Made by a program: the position numbers and the translations under genes. A DNA stretch of 64,000 nucleotides from an uncultured Coriobacteriaceae bacterium. GTDB lineage: Bacteria > Actinomycetota > Coriobacteriia > Coriobacteriales > Coriobacteriaceae. The stretch covers positions 47,381 to 111,380 of the forward strand of contig CALUOP010000008.1 in NCBI GenBank assembly GCA_944322305.1, read 5' to 3'. The notes under the pieces were generated by a model, which saw nothing but the letters and a program-made list of their open reading frames with translations, was not told the origin of the DNA and searched no databases. Each line of letters begins with the position of its first letter. The stretch's first letter is position 1. This document shows positions 1 through 10,580 of this stretch, piece by piece.

Positions 1-346
1 CGCCCCACGATCTCCCACCGGGACCCGGCCACCACAAGATGTAGTGTTCATTGGGGGTGTTGGTGCTACGTGTTGCGGCATCCTTCAACCTCAACTAGAA
101 GGTGAGGCGACTTCGAAGTTTGTTGCCAACTCATGAAGAGCGCACGTAATCGGGCGTTTCCACGAACGGGCGTTTGAAACCTCTGGTTCTTTGCCGGGGA
201 TGCAGCAAGGATTTTGCAGCAGCACTACATATTGTACTGCGTGGGGAGTTTTTTGCACGCGTAAGCAGCGAAAACGGCAAGTTTCGCTGCTATTGGAACG
301 GTGCGGGCGGGCGAGAAGAGCGGCGGGGGCAGCGGTGCTGAGCTGG

Positions 347-457
347 GCGTGGGGCGCGGTGGGAGATACGGTGGGACGTAGTGGGAGATGCGGTGGGAGC
401 GTGTGGGACAGCGACGCGTGGGGCGCGGTGGGAGATGCGGTGGGAGACAATGGGGAG
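347..457. repeat. G-rich tandem repeats
   Basis: Short units of the form GTGGGAGATGCG recur here. A 30-bp block beginning GCGTGGGGCGCGGTGGGAGA at 347 returns at 416 with a single base change. The strand is extremely purine-rich. No coding or regulatory role is evident. Confidence 0.7.
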
Positions 458-700
458 CTGAGAGTGCCCTGTGGCTTCCTGCGGCACCGCCGGACCGCCC
501 TGCGGCCCCACAGGGCGCCCCGGTGGGAGAACGTGGGGGCGAGAGGAGCGGGGCGCGAGGAATGCGGGCGCGGGAGGCCGGGCGCTTGGGCGGCGCGAGG
601 TTTGAACGACGCGGCCGCGAGCAACCGAGCGCACCCCCCGCTTGCGTGTCGCAGCGGCGGGTAACCGGACGAGCCTTTTCGCCTGGGCGCCGAATTCGCG

Positions 701-938
701 AGCAACCGGAAAGGACCACAGTACTTAGATGCCGCTGCGGCGGGCAACGCGAAGTGACGGCGCCGGTTGGTCGCTGTTCCGACAGGGAGAAGCTCGGTTG
801 GTCGCTATTTCGTCGTTGCCGGAGCGGTTGGTCGCCCTTGTCGCACCCAATTCCCGGAAATCCGGGAGTTGTATGCGGTTTGAGCGACCAACCGCTCCTT
901 AGAGGTCGGAACAGCGTTCAACCGAGAGCTTAGGTGAC
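701..938. repeat. Direct repeat, copy 1 (238 bp)
   Basis: This stretch aligns without any gap to 1072-1309 at a constant offset of 371 bases, with scattered substitutions. It contains several copies of the motif GGTTGGTCGC followed by a TTNCGAC- or TTGTCGC-like tail. It also contains an imperfect palindrome at 822-897. Confidence 0.85.
822..897. repeat. Nested palindrome in repeat copy 1
   Basis: The outer arms GAGCGGTTGGTCGC (822-835) and GCGACCAACCGCTC (884-897) are exact reverse complements. Between them lies a second inverted repeat, AATTCCCGGA / TCCGGGAGTT (849-870), that would allow one G-T pair. The whole could fold as a two-tier stem. Confidence 0.85.
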
Positions 939-1071
939 AAATCCGCGACCAACGAAGCGCGCTCCCCCGCTTGCATGTCGTTTCCGCGGACAACAGGCGC
1001 CAAGCTTGGAGCCCAACCGCCAAGATAGCGACCAACAGCCTGACCCGCAAACCTTGAACGTCGGAACGGCG

Positions 1072-1309
1072 GGCAACTGGAAAGAGCCGCGATACATAGA
1101 TGTCGCCGCAGCGGGCAACGTGGGATAGCAGCGCCAGTTGGCCGCGGTTCCGACAGGGAGAGGTTCGGTTGGTCGCTACTTCGTCGTCGCAGGAGCGGTT
1201 GGTCGCCCTTGTCGCACCTAACTCCCAGAAATCCGGGAGTTGCATGCGGTTTGAGCGACCAACCGCTCCTTAGAGGTCGGAACGGCGTTCAACTGGGAGC
1301 TTAGGCGAC
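1072..1309. repeat. Direct repeat, copy 2 (238 bp)
   Basis: This is the second copy of the 701-938 repeat, gap-free at an offset of 371. The palindromic arms are conserved exactly at 1193-1206 and 1255-1268, while the flanking sequence has drifted more. That pattern could mean the palindrome is the maintained part. Confidence 0.85.
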
Positions 1310-1613
1310 GTGCCCGCGGGCAGCTGGGCGTGCCCCCTTCTTGACTCGCAACCAACAGAGAGCCGCGTGGCCCAAACCGGCATCAGCTCCGCGTGGCGCA
1401 TGAAAAGAGGGGCGAGCCGAAGCCCGCCCCCCATGTCACGCCGCGTATACGGCACAACGCCAAGCAACCGGACGCACCGCAGCCCCGCGCCGGCCCGACG
1501 GTTCGCGGCAGCATCGTCCGCACAGGCAGACGCGCCGCACCCAATGCCAGCTCGCCGGCCCGTTCGCGGCAGCACTGCCGCCCGCAAGCGTCCGCGCAGG
1601 CGCGCGCCCGTCT

Positions 1614-3362
<1,749 letters not shown>

Positions 3363-4304
3363 CTACCCCAGCAGCGCGGCGATGAGCACCGGCACGAGCG
3401 CCGAGCACACCACCCCGTTCACCACCGAGAACACCACCGTGCGCTCGTCGGTCACGCGGATCATCACCGGCAAGGTGGTGTCCTCGCTCGTGGCCGCGGC
3501 CGCCCCGATGCAGGCGAAGAAGTTGAGCTTGCGCGCGATGACCGGGATCAGGGCGAAGCTCGCGAGCTCGCGCATCAGGTTGGCGAGAAACGCCACCACG
3601 CCCATCTGCGCGCCGGCCAGCCCCTCGATGGTGACGCCGGCCAGGCTGTACCACCCCAGCCCGCTCGCCACAGCCATGCCCTCGCGCAGCGCGTCGCCGC
3701 ACAGGGCGCTCGCCGCCGCGCCGCCGGCAAGCGAGCCGGCCACCACGCCGAGCGGGATGACGAGCATCTTGACGTGGTGCTCGCGCAAGCTGGCGAGAAG
3801 CCCGCGGCGCATGCCCACGCTCACCCCCACCGAGCACATCAGCGCGTAAAGCACCGCGTCGGCGCCTGCGGCAAGCGCGGCCGAAAGCATGTTGCCGGGC
3901 CACAACGCACCGGCGGCGAGACCCGCCGCCAGCGCGGCGAGCACCGCAAGCGTCATGGGCTCCTCGCGCAGCGCCGAGGCAACGCGGCCGGGCAGCTGCC
4001 GCAGGGGCCGGCGGGCAGGCGCGGCCGCCGCCACCGCGCGCCGCGCGCCCAACAGGCGGCTCGTGAGCGCGTAGACCGCCGCAACCGAGGCAGCCGTGGC
4101 GCACAGGCAGTAGGCCAGGCTCTGCAAGCCGAACGACCCCAGGTTTTGGAAGAGGACGGGCGTGAGCGCGAGCGTCGAGCCCATGCCGCAGACGAGCAGG
4201 CAGGTGCAGGTGGTCTGCACGAGTTCGTTTGCGCGGCGCAGACGCTCGGGCACGACCAGCCGTCCCAGCGCCACGCCGGCGGCCATCGCTATGAGAATGT
4301 CCAT
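3363..4304 (-). CDS. lysO: LysO-family (DUF340) lysine exporter-like protein
   Basis: This hydrophobic protein of 313 residues has about eight membrane segments. The C-terminal half carries the LysO/YbjE signature run (GLGWYSLAGV, then LANLMRE, then ATSEDTTLPVM, positions about 225-290). LysO of E. coli exports lysine and its toxic analogues. Substrate here is inferred from family only. The ATG at 4304 shares one base with the stop codon of the upstream acetyltransferase (TGATG), so the two are probably translationally coupled. Confidence 0.85.
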   Translation of the reverse strand: MDILIAMAAGVALGRLVVPERLRRANELVQTTCTCLLVCGMGSTLALTPVLFQNLGSFGLQSLAYCLCATAASVAAVYALTSRLLGARRAVAAAAPARRPLRQLPGRVASALREEPMTLAVLAALAAGLAAGALWPGNMLSAALAAGADAVLYALMCSVGVSVGMRRGLLASLREHHVKMLVIPLGVVAGSLAGGAAASALCGDALREGMAVASGLGWYSLAGVTIEGLAGAQMGVVAFLANLMRELASFALIPVIARKLNFFACIGAAAATSEDTTLPVMIRVTDERTVVFSVVNGVVCSALVPVLIAALLG

Positions 4305-5056
4305 CAGCGCTCCGTGCGCGGCTCGGGGTTGATCCAGCATTGGGTGACGGGCACTTGGCGCAGGCCGAACTTGCGCTGCAGGCCCTGCGAGGCCGCGTTG
4401 TCCAGCGCCACGTGGCAGTACACCTTGCGGCCCTGCGCGCGCAGGCGGTTGATGAGCGCGCCCTCGAGCTCGGAGGCGTAGCCGCGGCGGCGGTGCTCGG
4501 GGAAGACCTCGAGCATGCCCATGGAGGCCTCGTCGTGCTCGCCGATGAAGCCCACGAGCTCGCCGGCGGCGTCAAAGCCGCCCAGGATCCAACCGCGGTC
4601 CAGGTGATCGTACACATCGGCTTTCTCGATGAGGTGATAGCGCTCGAGAACCACGTCGGCGTGGGCGCGGGAAAGCGGGCGGACGGCAAGGCTGCCGGCA
4701 ACCGGCACGGGCTCGCCCTTCTCGTACACCCAGATCTGATAGGGGTGCACGGCACCGCCAGGCATGAGATCCTGCGCAAAGCGTGCGTCGGCAAGCGCCA
4801 CCACCGGCGTGCCCGCCACAGCGGGCGCCATGCGGCGGGCGGCGTCCCTACCCGCCGGCGCGGCGAACAGCGCGCCGGTGCGCGTCACCTCGAGCAGCAC
4901 GCCGTCCTCGCCCGCGTAGCGCACAGCCATGCGGCCCAGGCGCAGCGGCTCCTCGAGGTACCAGCACATGCCGGGGCAGGCTTCGTCCAGCCGCGCCAGC
5001 ATCTGCTGCGCCCGCTCAACCGCTTCCGCCCCGCATACCTCTGCGCGCTTGTCCAT
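4304..5056 (-). CDS. GNAT family N-acetyltransferase
   Basis: This 250-residue protein has a divergent N-terminal half and a C-terminal GNAT domain (about 150-245). The acetyl-CoA loop is visible as MLEVFPEHRRRGYASELEGA, the R/Q-x-x-G-x-A type pyrophosphate-binding motif, followed by a typical CHVALDNAASQGLQRKFGL beta5 region. The start at 5056 has GAGAGGAG upstream; the longer frame is Arg-rich and unlikely. It overlaps the lysO start by one base and so probably forms a two-gene operon with it. The substrate cannot be read from sequence; an amine or amino acid is plausible next to an amino-acid exporter. Confidence 0.85.
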   Translation of the reverse strand: MDKRAEVCGAEAVERAQQMLARLDEACPGMCWYLEEPLRLGRMAVRYAGEDGVLLEVTRTGALFAAPAGRDAARRMAPAVAGTPVVALADARFAQDLMPGGAVHPYQIWVYEKGEPVPVAGSLAVRPLSRAHADVVLERYHLIEKADVYDHLDRGWILGGFDAAGELVGFIGEHDEASMGMLEVFPEHRRRGYASELEGALINRLRAQGRKVYCHVALDNAASQGLQRKFGLRQVPVTQCWINPEPRTER

Positions 5057-5202
5057 CTGCCGGCTCCTCTCGCTCTTTTTGCCGGAGCCAAGTATACGCC
5101 GGACGAAGCGCGCCCGGCACGAGACGCAGGCGCCGGCGCGCAGAACCCGGCGCGCAGCCAGCGCGCGGGATCCTCGCACCGAACAGCCGCGGGCAGGGCG
5201 CC

Positions 5203-6750
5203 TTACGCCTTGAGAGGCCAGAAGCTGATGCGGGCGCCAGGCGCCTCCACGTTCACGCTCACGCGCTTGGGGTAGATCCGCGTGGTGAAGGCCGCCGCGC
5301 CGCCGTTCACGAACACCTCGACGCTCGAGGTGTCCGCCAGCACGCGCACGTCCTCAAGCTCCCCCACCGGCCAGGTGCGCTCGGTGCGCCCGCAGCCGGC
5401 CGAGGCGCGGCTCGGGTCGGTGAAGCGCAAGGTGAAGGCCTGTGCGTCCGGGTTGTAGGAAAGCTCCAGCTCGTCGGCCACCAGGGCGTAGAAACCCTGC
5501 AGGCGCTGCTCGCCCGGCTGCGGCGCCACCTCCAAATCAAAGAGGCACGCCGGCTCGCCCTCGGCCGAGAAGACGTCGCCCCCCTCGTCAAGCGATCCGC
5601 GCAGAGCCTCGACCTCGCGCACGGGCCAGGTGCGCACAGACCCGTCCGCCGCCACGGTCACCTCGCGCGGGACCGTGAGGGCGTGCTGCCAGCCGCGCGC
5701 AACCGTGGGGTCGTTGCCGTAGGCGGGCTCGTCGGGGATGCCCATCCAGGCAACGAGGATGCGCCGGCCGTCCTCGGCCTCGAAGCTCTGCGGCGCGTAG
5801 AAGTCGAACCCGGCGTCCCAAAGGGAAAAGTCGCCGAAGGCGCAGGGGTGCGCGGCATCCCACACGTCGCCTGCCACCGTGAAGTAGCCTGCCTGGTAGA
5901 CGTTGAGCGCGTCCCACGGCGCACCGGAAAGCCCCTGCGGCGACACGGAGAGGATCTTCACCGCGGGTGCGGCGGGCAGCTCGAAGTAGTCGGGGCACTC
6001 CCACATGAAGCCGAAGCGCTTGGGCGTGCTCACGCGGTTGGCCAGCGTCCAGACGCGCTTGTCGGCCGAGGAGAACACCAGCACCTCGCCGGCGTCGCCG
6101 CCCTGGTCGGTGCTCTCGGGCAGGTCCCCGCGCCGGCGCGCGCCCAGCACCATGAGGTAGGGCCCCACGCCCGCCTTCGCGGCGCGCTCGGCCTCGGCGC
6201 AGGCAAGGCGCCACACCTTGGGGTCGCGCACGTGCAGGGTGTCGTCAGCGGGGTAGTCGGTGTTGGTGAGCACGACGCGCTTGGTGTCGACCAGGCCGGT
6301 TGCCTCGTTGTAGCAGGCGCGTATCACCGCGGCCTCGCGGCCCGTGGTGACGTAGTCGAAGCCGTCACCGTCCTCGCGTTTGACGTTGCCGGTGTAGAAC
6401 AGCTCGAGGCGGCCGTCCTCAACGAGCGCGGAGCCCGAGTAGGCGCCGTTCACGTCGAAAGGATGGTCGGGGAAAAGCGGCGCGGGCAGGTACTCCCAGC
6501 TGAGCAGGTCGCGGCTCACCGCGTGGCCCCAGAGCTTGAGCCCGCCGTCTGCGTTGAAGGGCGCATACTGGAAAAACGCGTGGAACACGCCGTCTTTCTG
6601 GCACAGGCCGTTGGGGTCGTTGAGCCAGCCGGTGGGCGGCTGCACGTGAAAGCCCAGCCGGTAGGGGTCGGGCTCGGCGGCGCGGGACGAGGCGGCCGCG
6701 CGCTCGGCCGCCTCGGTCAGAAGCTTGAGGTCTTTGCTTGTTGCGTTCAT
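5203..6750 (-). CDS. scrB: Sucrose-6-phosphate hydrolase, GH32
   Basis: This 515-residue enzyme has the full GH32 layout, a five-bladed propeller then a beta-sandwich. The nucleophile aspartate is in WLNDPNG (D45), the transition-state aspartate in RDPKVW (D176) and the acid/base glutamate in ECPDYF (E251). No signal peptide is seen, which fits a cytoplasmic enzyme acting on sucrose-6-phosphate. The ATG at 6750 is preceded by GGGAAGGGAA. It lies 139 bases downstream of the sucrose-type PTS gene in the same direction, so the two should form one uptake and cleavage unit. A fructan hydrolase is less likely given the PTS neighbour. Confidence 0.93.
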   Translation of the reverse strand: MNATSKDLKLLTEAAERAAASSRAAEPDPYRLGFHVQPPTGWLNDPNGLCQKDGVFHAFFQYAPFNADGGLKLWGHAVSRDLLSWEYLPAPLFPDHPFDVNGAYSGSALVEDGRLELFYTGNVKREDGDGFDYVTTGREAAVIRACYNEATGLVDTKRVVLTNTDYPADDTLHVRDPKVWRLACAEAERAAKAGVGPYLMVLGARRRGDLPESTDQGGDAGEVLVFSSADKRVWTLANRVSTPKRFGFMWECPDYFELPAAPAVKILSVSPQGLSGAPWDALNVYQAGYFTVAGDVWDAAHPCAFGDFSLWDAGFDFYAPQSFEAEDGRRILVAWMGIPDEPAYGNDPTVARGWQHALTVPREVTVAADGSVRTWPVREVEALRGSLDEGGDVFSAEGEPACLFDLEVAPQPGEQRLQGFYALVADELELSYNPDAQAFTLRFTDPSRASAGCGRTERTWPVGELEDVRVLADTSSVEVFVNGGAAAFTTRIYPKRVSVNVEAPGARISFWPLKA

Positions 6751-6889
6751 CGGGTTCCCTTCCCAAGGGCGCTCCGGCCGACGCCGGCGGGCCCGTTTTC
6801 GTTGTTGTACCCGCGCGGGCTCGCGGACAGCCCCCGCGGGCGCAAGGCGCAGCGGCCTGAGCAACCGCTGCGCCGGGCAACCGGAAGCC

Positions 6890-8278
6890 TTACGCGTCCT
6901 GCTCGTCAGCGTAGAGCACGAACGAGAGGGCGAAGGCGACCGCGAAGGCAACGGCGAACATCACCACGTACTGCACCGGCTGGGACAGGCACAGAAGCAG
7001 ACCGAAGATGCCCGTGACGCCCGTGCCCGAGGCGGCGAGCCCGGTGAGGGCGCACACCAGCGCGCCGCAGCCGCCGCCGATGCAGCCGGCGATGAAGGGC
7101 TTCACGAAACGCAGGTTCACGCCGAAGATGGCCGGCTCGGTGATGCCCATGAGCGCGGAGAGGCCGGAGGGAAGCGCGAGGCCCTTGACCTTGGCGCTCT
7201 TGGTCTTGACGGCCACCGCCAGCGCCGCGCCGCCCTGGGCGATGTTGGCCGCGGAGGCAACCGGCAGCCAGTAGGTCACGCCGTACTGGGCGAGCTGGCC
7301 CAGGTCGATGGTGGTGTACATCTGGTGGATGCCGGTAACCACGGTGGGCGCGTAGAAGCAGCCGATGATGAAGCTGCCGATGCCGAAGGGCAGGGTCAGC
7401 AGCGCCTGGATGACGCCGAGGATGGCGTTCTCAGCCCACACGAAGATGGGGCCCACCAGCACGAGCGTCACGAGCGAGGTCACGAACACCGAGACGAGCG
7501 GCGTCACGAACAGGTCGAACATCTCGGGCACGATCTTGTGCAGGCGCTTCTCGATCACCGAGAGGATGAAGACCGCCACCACGATGGGGATGACGTGGCC
7601 CTGGTAGCCCACCCACTCGATGTTGTAGAGACCGGGGATGACGCTCACGTACTGGGCAACGCCGTCGGCGGCCACGGTGTTGGCGTTCTGCAGCGCCGGG
7701 TTCACCAGCACCATGCCGATAACCGCGCCGAGGTAGGGGTTGGCGCCGAAGGCCTTGGCGGCCGAGAAGCCGATGAGGATCTGCAGGAACGTGAACGACG
7801 TGCCGGAGACGAGGTCGGCGATCTTGTAGATGAAGTTGTTGGTGTCGATGGCGATGAAGCCGTTGGTGTTCATGAAGTTGAGCGCGCTCATGATGCCCAG
7901 AAGCAGGCCCGAGGCCACGATGGCCGGGATGATGGGCACGAAAACGTCGCCGAGGAGCTTGACGGCGCGCATCAGCGGGTTCTGGTGCGCGGCGGCGGCC
8001 TTCTTTGCCTCCTCCTTGGTGGACGCCTCGACGCCCGCCATGGCGATGAACTCGTCGTACACCTTGTTGACGGTGCCCGTGCCAAGGATCACCTGCAGCT
8101 GGCCCTGAGCCTCGAAAACGCCCTTGACGCCGTCGACGTTCTCGATCTCCTCCTTCTTGACCTTGCTGTTGTCGGCGATGACCAAGCGCAGGCGCGTGGC
8201 GCAATGCGCTGCGGAGGCGATGTTGTCCTTGCCGCCCACGAGGCCGAGGATCTCCTCCGCACACTTCTTATAGTCCAT
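6890..8278 (-). CDS. scrA: PTS EIIBC, sucrose/beta-glucoside family
   Basis: This 462-residue protein has an N-terminal EIIB domain with the phosphorylated cysteine in AAHCATRLRL (C26). About ten membrane segments of an EIIC domain follow (residues about 105-455) with the family motif GITEPAIFGVNLRF. No C-terminal EIIA domain is present, so it must borrow an EIIA-Glc-type protein, as in other ScrA proteins. The ATG at 8278 follows AGGAGAA. It sits between a LacI-type regulator and a GH32 hydrolase and has two LacI-type palindromes upstream, which supports sucrose as the substrate. Confidence 0.92.
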   Translation of the reverse strand: MDYKKCAEEILGLVGGKDNIASAAHCATRLRLVIADNSKVKKEEIENVDGVKGVFEAQGQLQVILGTGTVNKVYDEFIAMAGVEASTKEEAKKAAAAHQNPLMRAVKLLGDVFVPIIPAIVASGLLLGIMSALNFMNTNGFIAIDTNNFIYKIADLVSGTSFTFLQILIGFSAAKAFGANPYLGAVIGMVLVNPALQNANTVAADGVAQYVSVIPGLYNIEWVGYQGHVIPIVVAVFILSVIEKRLHKIVPEMFDLFVTPLVSVFVTSLVTLVLVGPIFVWAENAILGVIQALLTLPFGIGSFIIGCFYAPTVVTGIHQMYTTIDLGQLAQYGVTYWLPVASAANIAQGGAALAVAVKTKSAKVKGLALPSGLSALMGITEPAIFGVNLRFVKPFIAGCIGGGCGALVCALTGLAASGTGVTGIFGLLLCLSQPVQYVVMFAVAFAVAFALSFVLYADEQDA

Positions 8279-8396
8279 GGATTGTTCTCCTTTCTCCTGG
8301 ACTATCACCGAAGACCGGCACCCTCCCCTGTGCCTGGGAGACGGCGCTACCTGGGTGCGCCTCGCGTCGTGCTCCGGTGTGATTTCGATTTCATAC

Positions 8397-8412
8397 TGTA
8401 ATCGTTTTCATG
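8397..8412. promoter_or_regulatory. LacI-type operator O1
   Basis: TGTAATCGTTTTCATG is an imperfect 16-bp palindrome of the LacI/CcpA class with a central CG. It lies about 120 bases before the scrA start, at a possible -10 region on the minus strand. Confidence 0.75.
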
Positions 8413-8466
8413 TTTGGCGTAAAGCGTCCGGCCCAAGATTTTTGACCTAAACGGCGGAATTTATTC

Positions 8467-8482
8467 TGTAAACGGTTTCACA
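8467..8482. promoter_or_regulatory. LacI-type operator O2
   Basis: TGTAAACGGTTTCACA is a near-perfect LacI-family palindrome, 70 bp centre to centre from O1. Two sites nearly seven helical turns apart would suit looping by a tetrameric or paired repressor, presumably the adjacent LacI-type protein. Confidence 0.8.
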
Positions 8483-8523
8483 TTTTGGTGAGAAAAACAC
8501 GGCGCACATTTGCATAGAGCGAA

Positions 8524-8552
8524 AGGGGCTGCCGAAAACGTCGGCAGCCCCT
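8524..8552 (-). terminator. Terminator after scrR
   Basis: A perfect 11-bp stem (GGGGCTGCCGA / TCGGCAGCCCC, 8525-8551) has a five-base loop. On the minus strand it is followed by a short T-run. It lies between the regulator stop and the scrA operators. Confidence 0.75.
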
Positions 8553-8597
8553 TCTCCAGGCAGCGCCTGGTGGTGGTGCGCGGACGGCGGGGCTCCC

Positions 8598-9596
8598 CTA
8601 CTCCATGCCGCCCACCTGGAAGCCCAGCTGCACCTGCGAGGTCACGGGGGCCTTGGCGCCCAGCAGGTCGATGAGCATCTCGGCGCCCTTGATGCCGCTG
8701 GTCATGTAGCCGAAGTGCACCGTGGGAATGCCGCCGGTCACCGCGCGGAGCAGCTGGTTGTCGCCAAAGCCGCTCACCAGGGGCCTCTCGTAGGGCACGC
8801 CCGCCGCATCCGCCCCGCGGACCAGCTCGTTGACGGCCTCGATGGCACCGGCGGCGATGGTGTCGGTCGCACAGGCGATAACCGCGATGTCGGGCTTGCG
8901 CGCAACCAGGTTCATCGCGCCGCGGTAACCCGAGCCCGTGGTGAACGCCCCGCGCTCGACGAGGCTCTTGTCGAGCGAGCGGCCGGCTGCGGCAAGGCCC
9001 GCCGCCAGTCCGTCCTCGCGCGCGGCGCCCGCGGCGGCGTCGGCGCGCGTCACGCCGACGTAGCCCACCGCGCCACCCTCGGGCACCCGGCCGGCGAGGT
9101 AGCGGCCCATCTCGTAGGCGGCGTGGTAGTCGTCGTGGAACACGCAGCTCGTCTCGGCCACCTTTTGGCCCACCACGACCACCGGCACCTTGGCGTCGGC
9201 TAGAAACGCGTGGTGCTCCTCGGTCATGACGGTGCCCGCCAAGATGATCCCGTCCACCGGGTAGCTCTCGAAAAGACGCAGGTAGTCGAGCTCTTTTGCG
9301 GGATCGTTGTCGGTGTCGGCCAAAAGCATCTGGTAGCGGCGCTCCGCCAGCACCTGCCCGACGCCGGCCACCACGCGCCCGATGGACTCCGAGCTTATCT
9401 TGGGCACCACCACGCCGATGAGCCGGCCGCTCTTGGTCCGGAGCGCCCGGGCCTGCGCCGACGGGCGGTAGCCGGTTTTGTCGATAGCCGCGCGGATGCG
9501 CTCGCGCTTCTCTTCCGCCACGTAGCCGCCGTTGAGATAGCGCGACACCGCCGCGCTCGAGACGCCCGCCATCTGGGCGATTTCCTTGATCGTCAT
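8598..9596 (-). CDS. scrR: LacI-family transcriptional regulator of the sucrose genes
   Basis: This 332-residue protein starts with a canonical LacI helix-turn-helix (MTIKEIAQMAGVSSAAVSRY, residues 1-20) and the hinge region YRPSAQARALRT. A periplasmic-binding-protein-like effector domain follows from about 60 onward (IGVVVPKISS; VDGIILAG). The ATG at 9596 has GGGAGC upstream; a slightly longer form (+6 residues) is possible. It is upstream of and co-directional with scrA and scrB, with two palindromes in front of scrA, so a local sugar-responsive repressor is likely. The ligand (sucrose, sucrose-6-phosphate or fructose) is inference. Confidence 0.9.
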   Translation of the reverse strand: MTIKEIAQMAGVSSAAVSRYLNGGYVAEEKRERIRAAIDKTGYRPSAQARALRTKSGRLIGVVVPKISSESIGRVVAGVGQVLAERRYQMLLADTDNDPAKELDYLRLFESYPVDGIILAGTVMTEEHHAFLADAKVPVVVVGQKVAETSCVFHDDYHAAYEMGRYLAGRVPEGGAVGYVGVTRADAAAGAAREDGLAAGLAAAGRSLDKSLVERGAFTTGSGYRGAMNLVARKPDIAVIACATDTIAAGAIEAVNELVRGADAAGVPYERPLVSGFGDNQLLRAVTGGIPTVHFGYMTSGIKGAEMLIDLLGAKAPVTSQVQLGFQVGGME

Positions 9597-10580
9597 GCCG
9601 AGATGCTCCCGCACACTCCGAAATCGATTGCAGATACAGCGCTATCCTACCCGAATCGCCCCGCGAAGTCGCGCCCCGGCTCCCTCAAACGGCATATCAG
9701 CCGCGGAAGCGGCAGGGCGAGAGGCGCGGTGCGGGGGCGAACACCGGCTGCAGCCCCGGTTGCCCGCGGTTCTGTCACGCAAGCGCACGCATGGATGCGA
9801 CCTCGCGCCCGCTGCAAGGGTTAACCGCGATCGCGGCAGCTAACGAGAACAACGCGGCCGGCAGTTACCCGCGATTCCGTCACACAACGTTCAGTTTCCC
9901 GCGGTTCTGTCCTGCAGCTACGGTTCGGTCGCACTTACGACAGATAGTGAAGACCACGCAGCCGGCAGTTAGCCGCAATCCTGTCACCCAGCGTTTGGCT
10001 GGCCGCGTTTTTGTCGTATAGCGGCGATTTAGCCGCAAACATAGCAGCTAACGAGAATCACGCGGGTGGCGGTTGGCCACTGATATGACAGGTAACGGGC
10101 AGTTGCCCGCGCTCTTGTCGCATAAGGCTTCAGTTACACGCACTTACGACAGCTAAGGAGCGGTTAGTCGCTCACACCGCAGCCAATTCCCGGAAAACTG
10201 GGAATTGGCTGTCGTCGGAGCGGCTAACTGGTTTCCAAACGACAAGATCGCGACCAACCGCCGCGACCTGTACGCACGCCTCCCCTCGCCCGCGCACCCA
10301 ACCCAGCTCACAGAGCCACACGCTCTTCGCCGGCCCGCACCGCCGCCCGAACGCAGGCTTCAAGGCGGCACCATTGTCGCACGCCCTCGCAACCCTCACC
10401 TGCACGCGGGTCTCTCCCCTTGCGTACCCAACTCCGCCGCAGCCCGCGCGCCTGGCCGGACACGCGTCAACACGCGTTTGTAGCAGTCGTGGCGATTAGC
10501 CAAAAACTTTCAAGTTAAAGTTTAAGGTGAGCTTTTCGGCTATACTGTCTCCAACGAGCAATCGCTGATTGGATGGTTTC
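9597..10580. repeat. Intergenic repeat cluster, no gene
   Basis: Nearly 1 kb without a supported gene. It holds at least seven degenerate copies of a unit of about 25-30 bp resembling GCAGTTNCCCGCGNTTCTGTC, seen near 9755, 9861, 9891, 9920, 9965, 9994, 10099 and 10129. Three of these are spaced 29-30 bp apart. A palindrome lies at 10181-10210 and a GCGACCAACCGC block at 10250. The units share their frame with the GGTTGGTCGC repeats at the left and right ends of the window. The right edge has a TATACT box at 10541, a possible -10 for the RlpA-like gene. Confidence 0.75.
10181..10210. repeat. Perfect palindrome in intergenic repeat
   Basis: The arms AGCCAATTCCC and GGGAATTGGCT (11 bp each) are exact reverse complements around an 8-base loop. 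The centre matches the inner palindrome of the 822-897 and 1193-1268 elements (AATTCCCGGAA). GAGCGGTTAGTCGC lies just to the left at 10158-10171. Confidence 0.85.

Larger units (their letters stand above)
1..1613. other. Gene-free, repeat-rich left end
   Basis: I could not support any protein-coding gene here. The open frames are overlapping shadows with Arg/Pro/Ala-rich translations, no convincing ribosome-binding site and no recognisable domain. The stretch instead holds G-rich tandem repeats (347-457), a 238-bp direct duplication (701-938 and 1072-1309), palindromic cores inside it, and a small hairpin at 265-290 (arms GCAGCGAAA / TTTCGCTGC). The repeats resemble those at 9.7-10.3 kb and at the extreme right end. 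Confidence 0.7.
8279..8597. other. Regulatory gap between scrR and scrA
   Basis: This 319-base non-coding gap holds, in the direction of transcription, the terminator of the regulator gene, two LacI-family operators, and the leader of the PTS gene. A weak promoter candidate on the minus strand has a -10 (TACAGT) that overlaps the operator at 8397-8412. Repression by blocking RNA polymerase would therefore be expected. Confidence 0.6.

Noticed and set aside
191..933. Overlapping open frames at the left end
   Set aside because: They are Arg/Pro/Ala-rich shadows on both strands over repetitive DNA with no ribosome-binding site or domain.
9861..9942. Three repeats spaced 29-30 bp looked like a small CRISPR array
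   Set aside because: The repeats are degenerate and short, there are no constant repeats with unique spacers, and no cas genes are nearby. The same units occur singly elsewhere.
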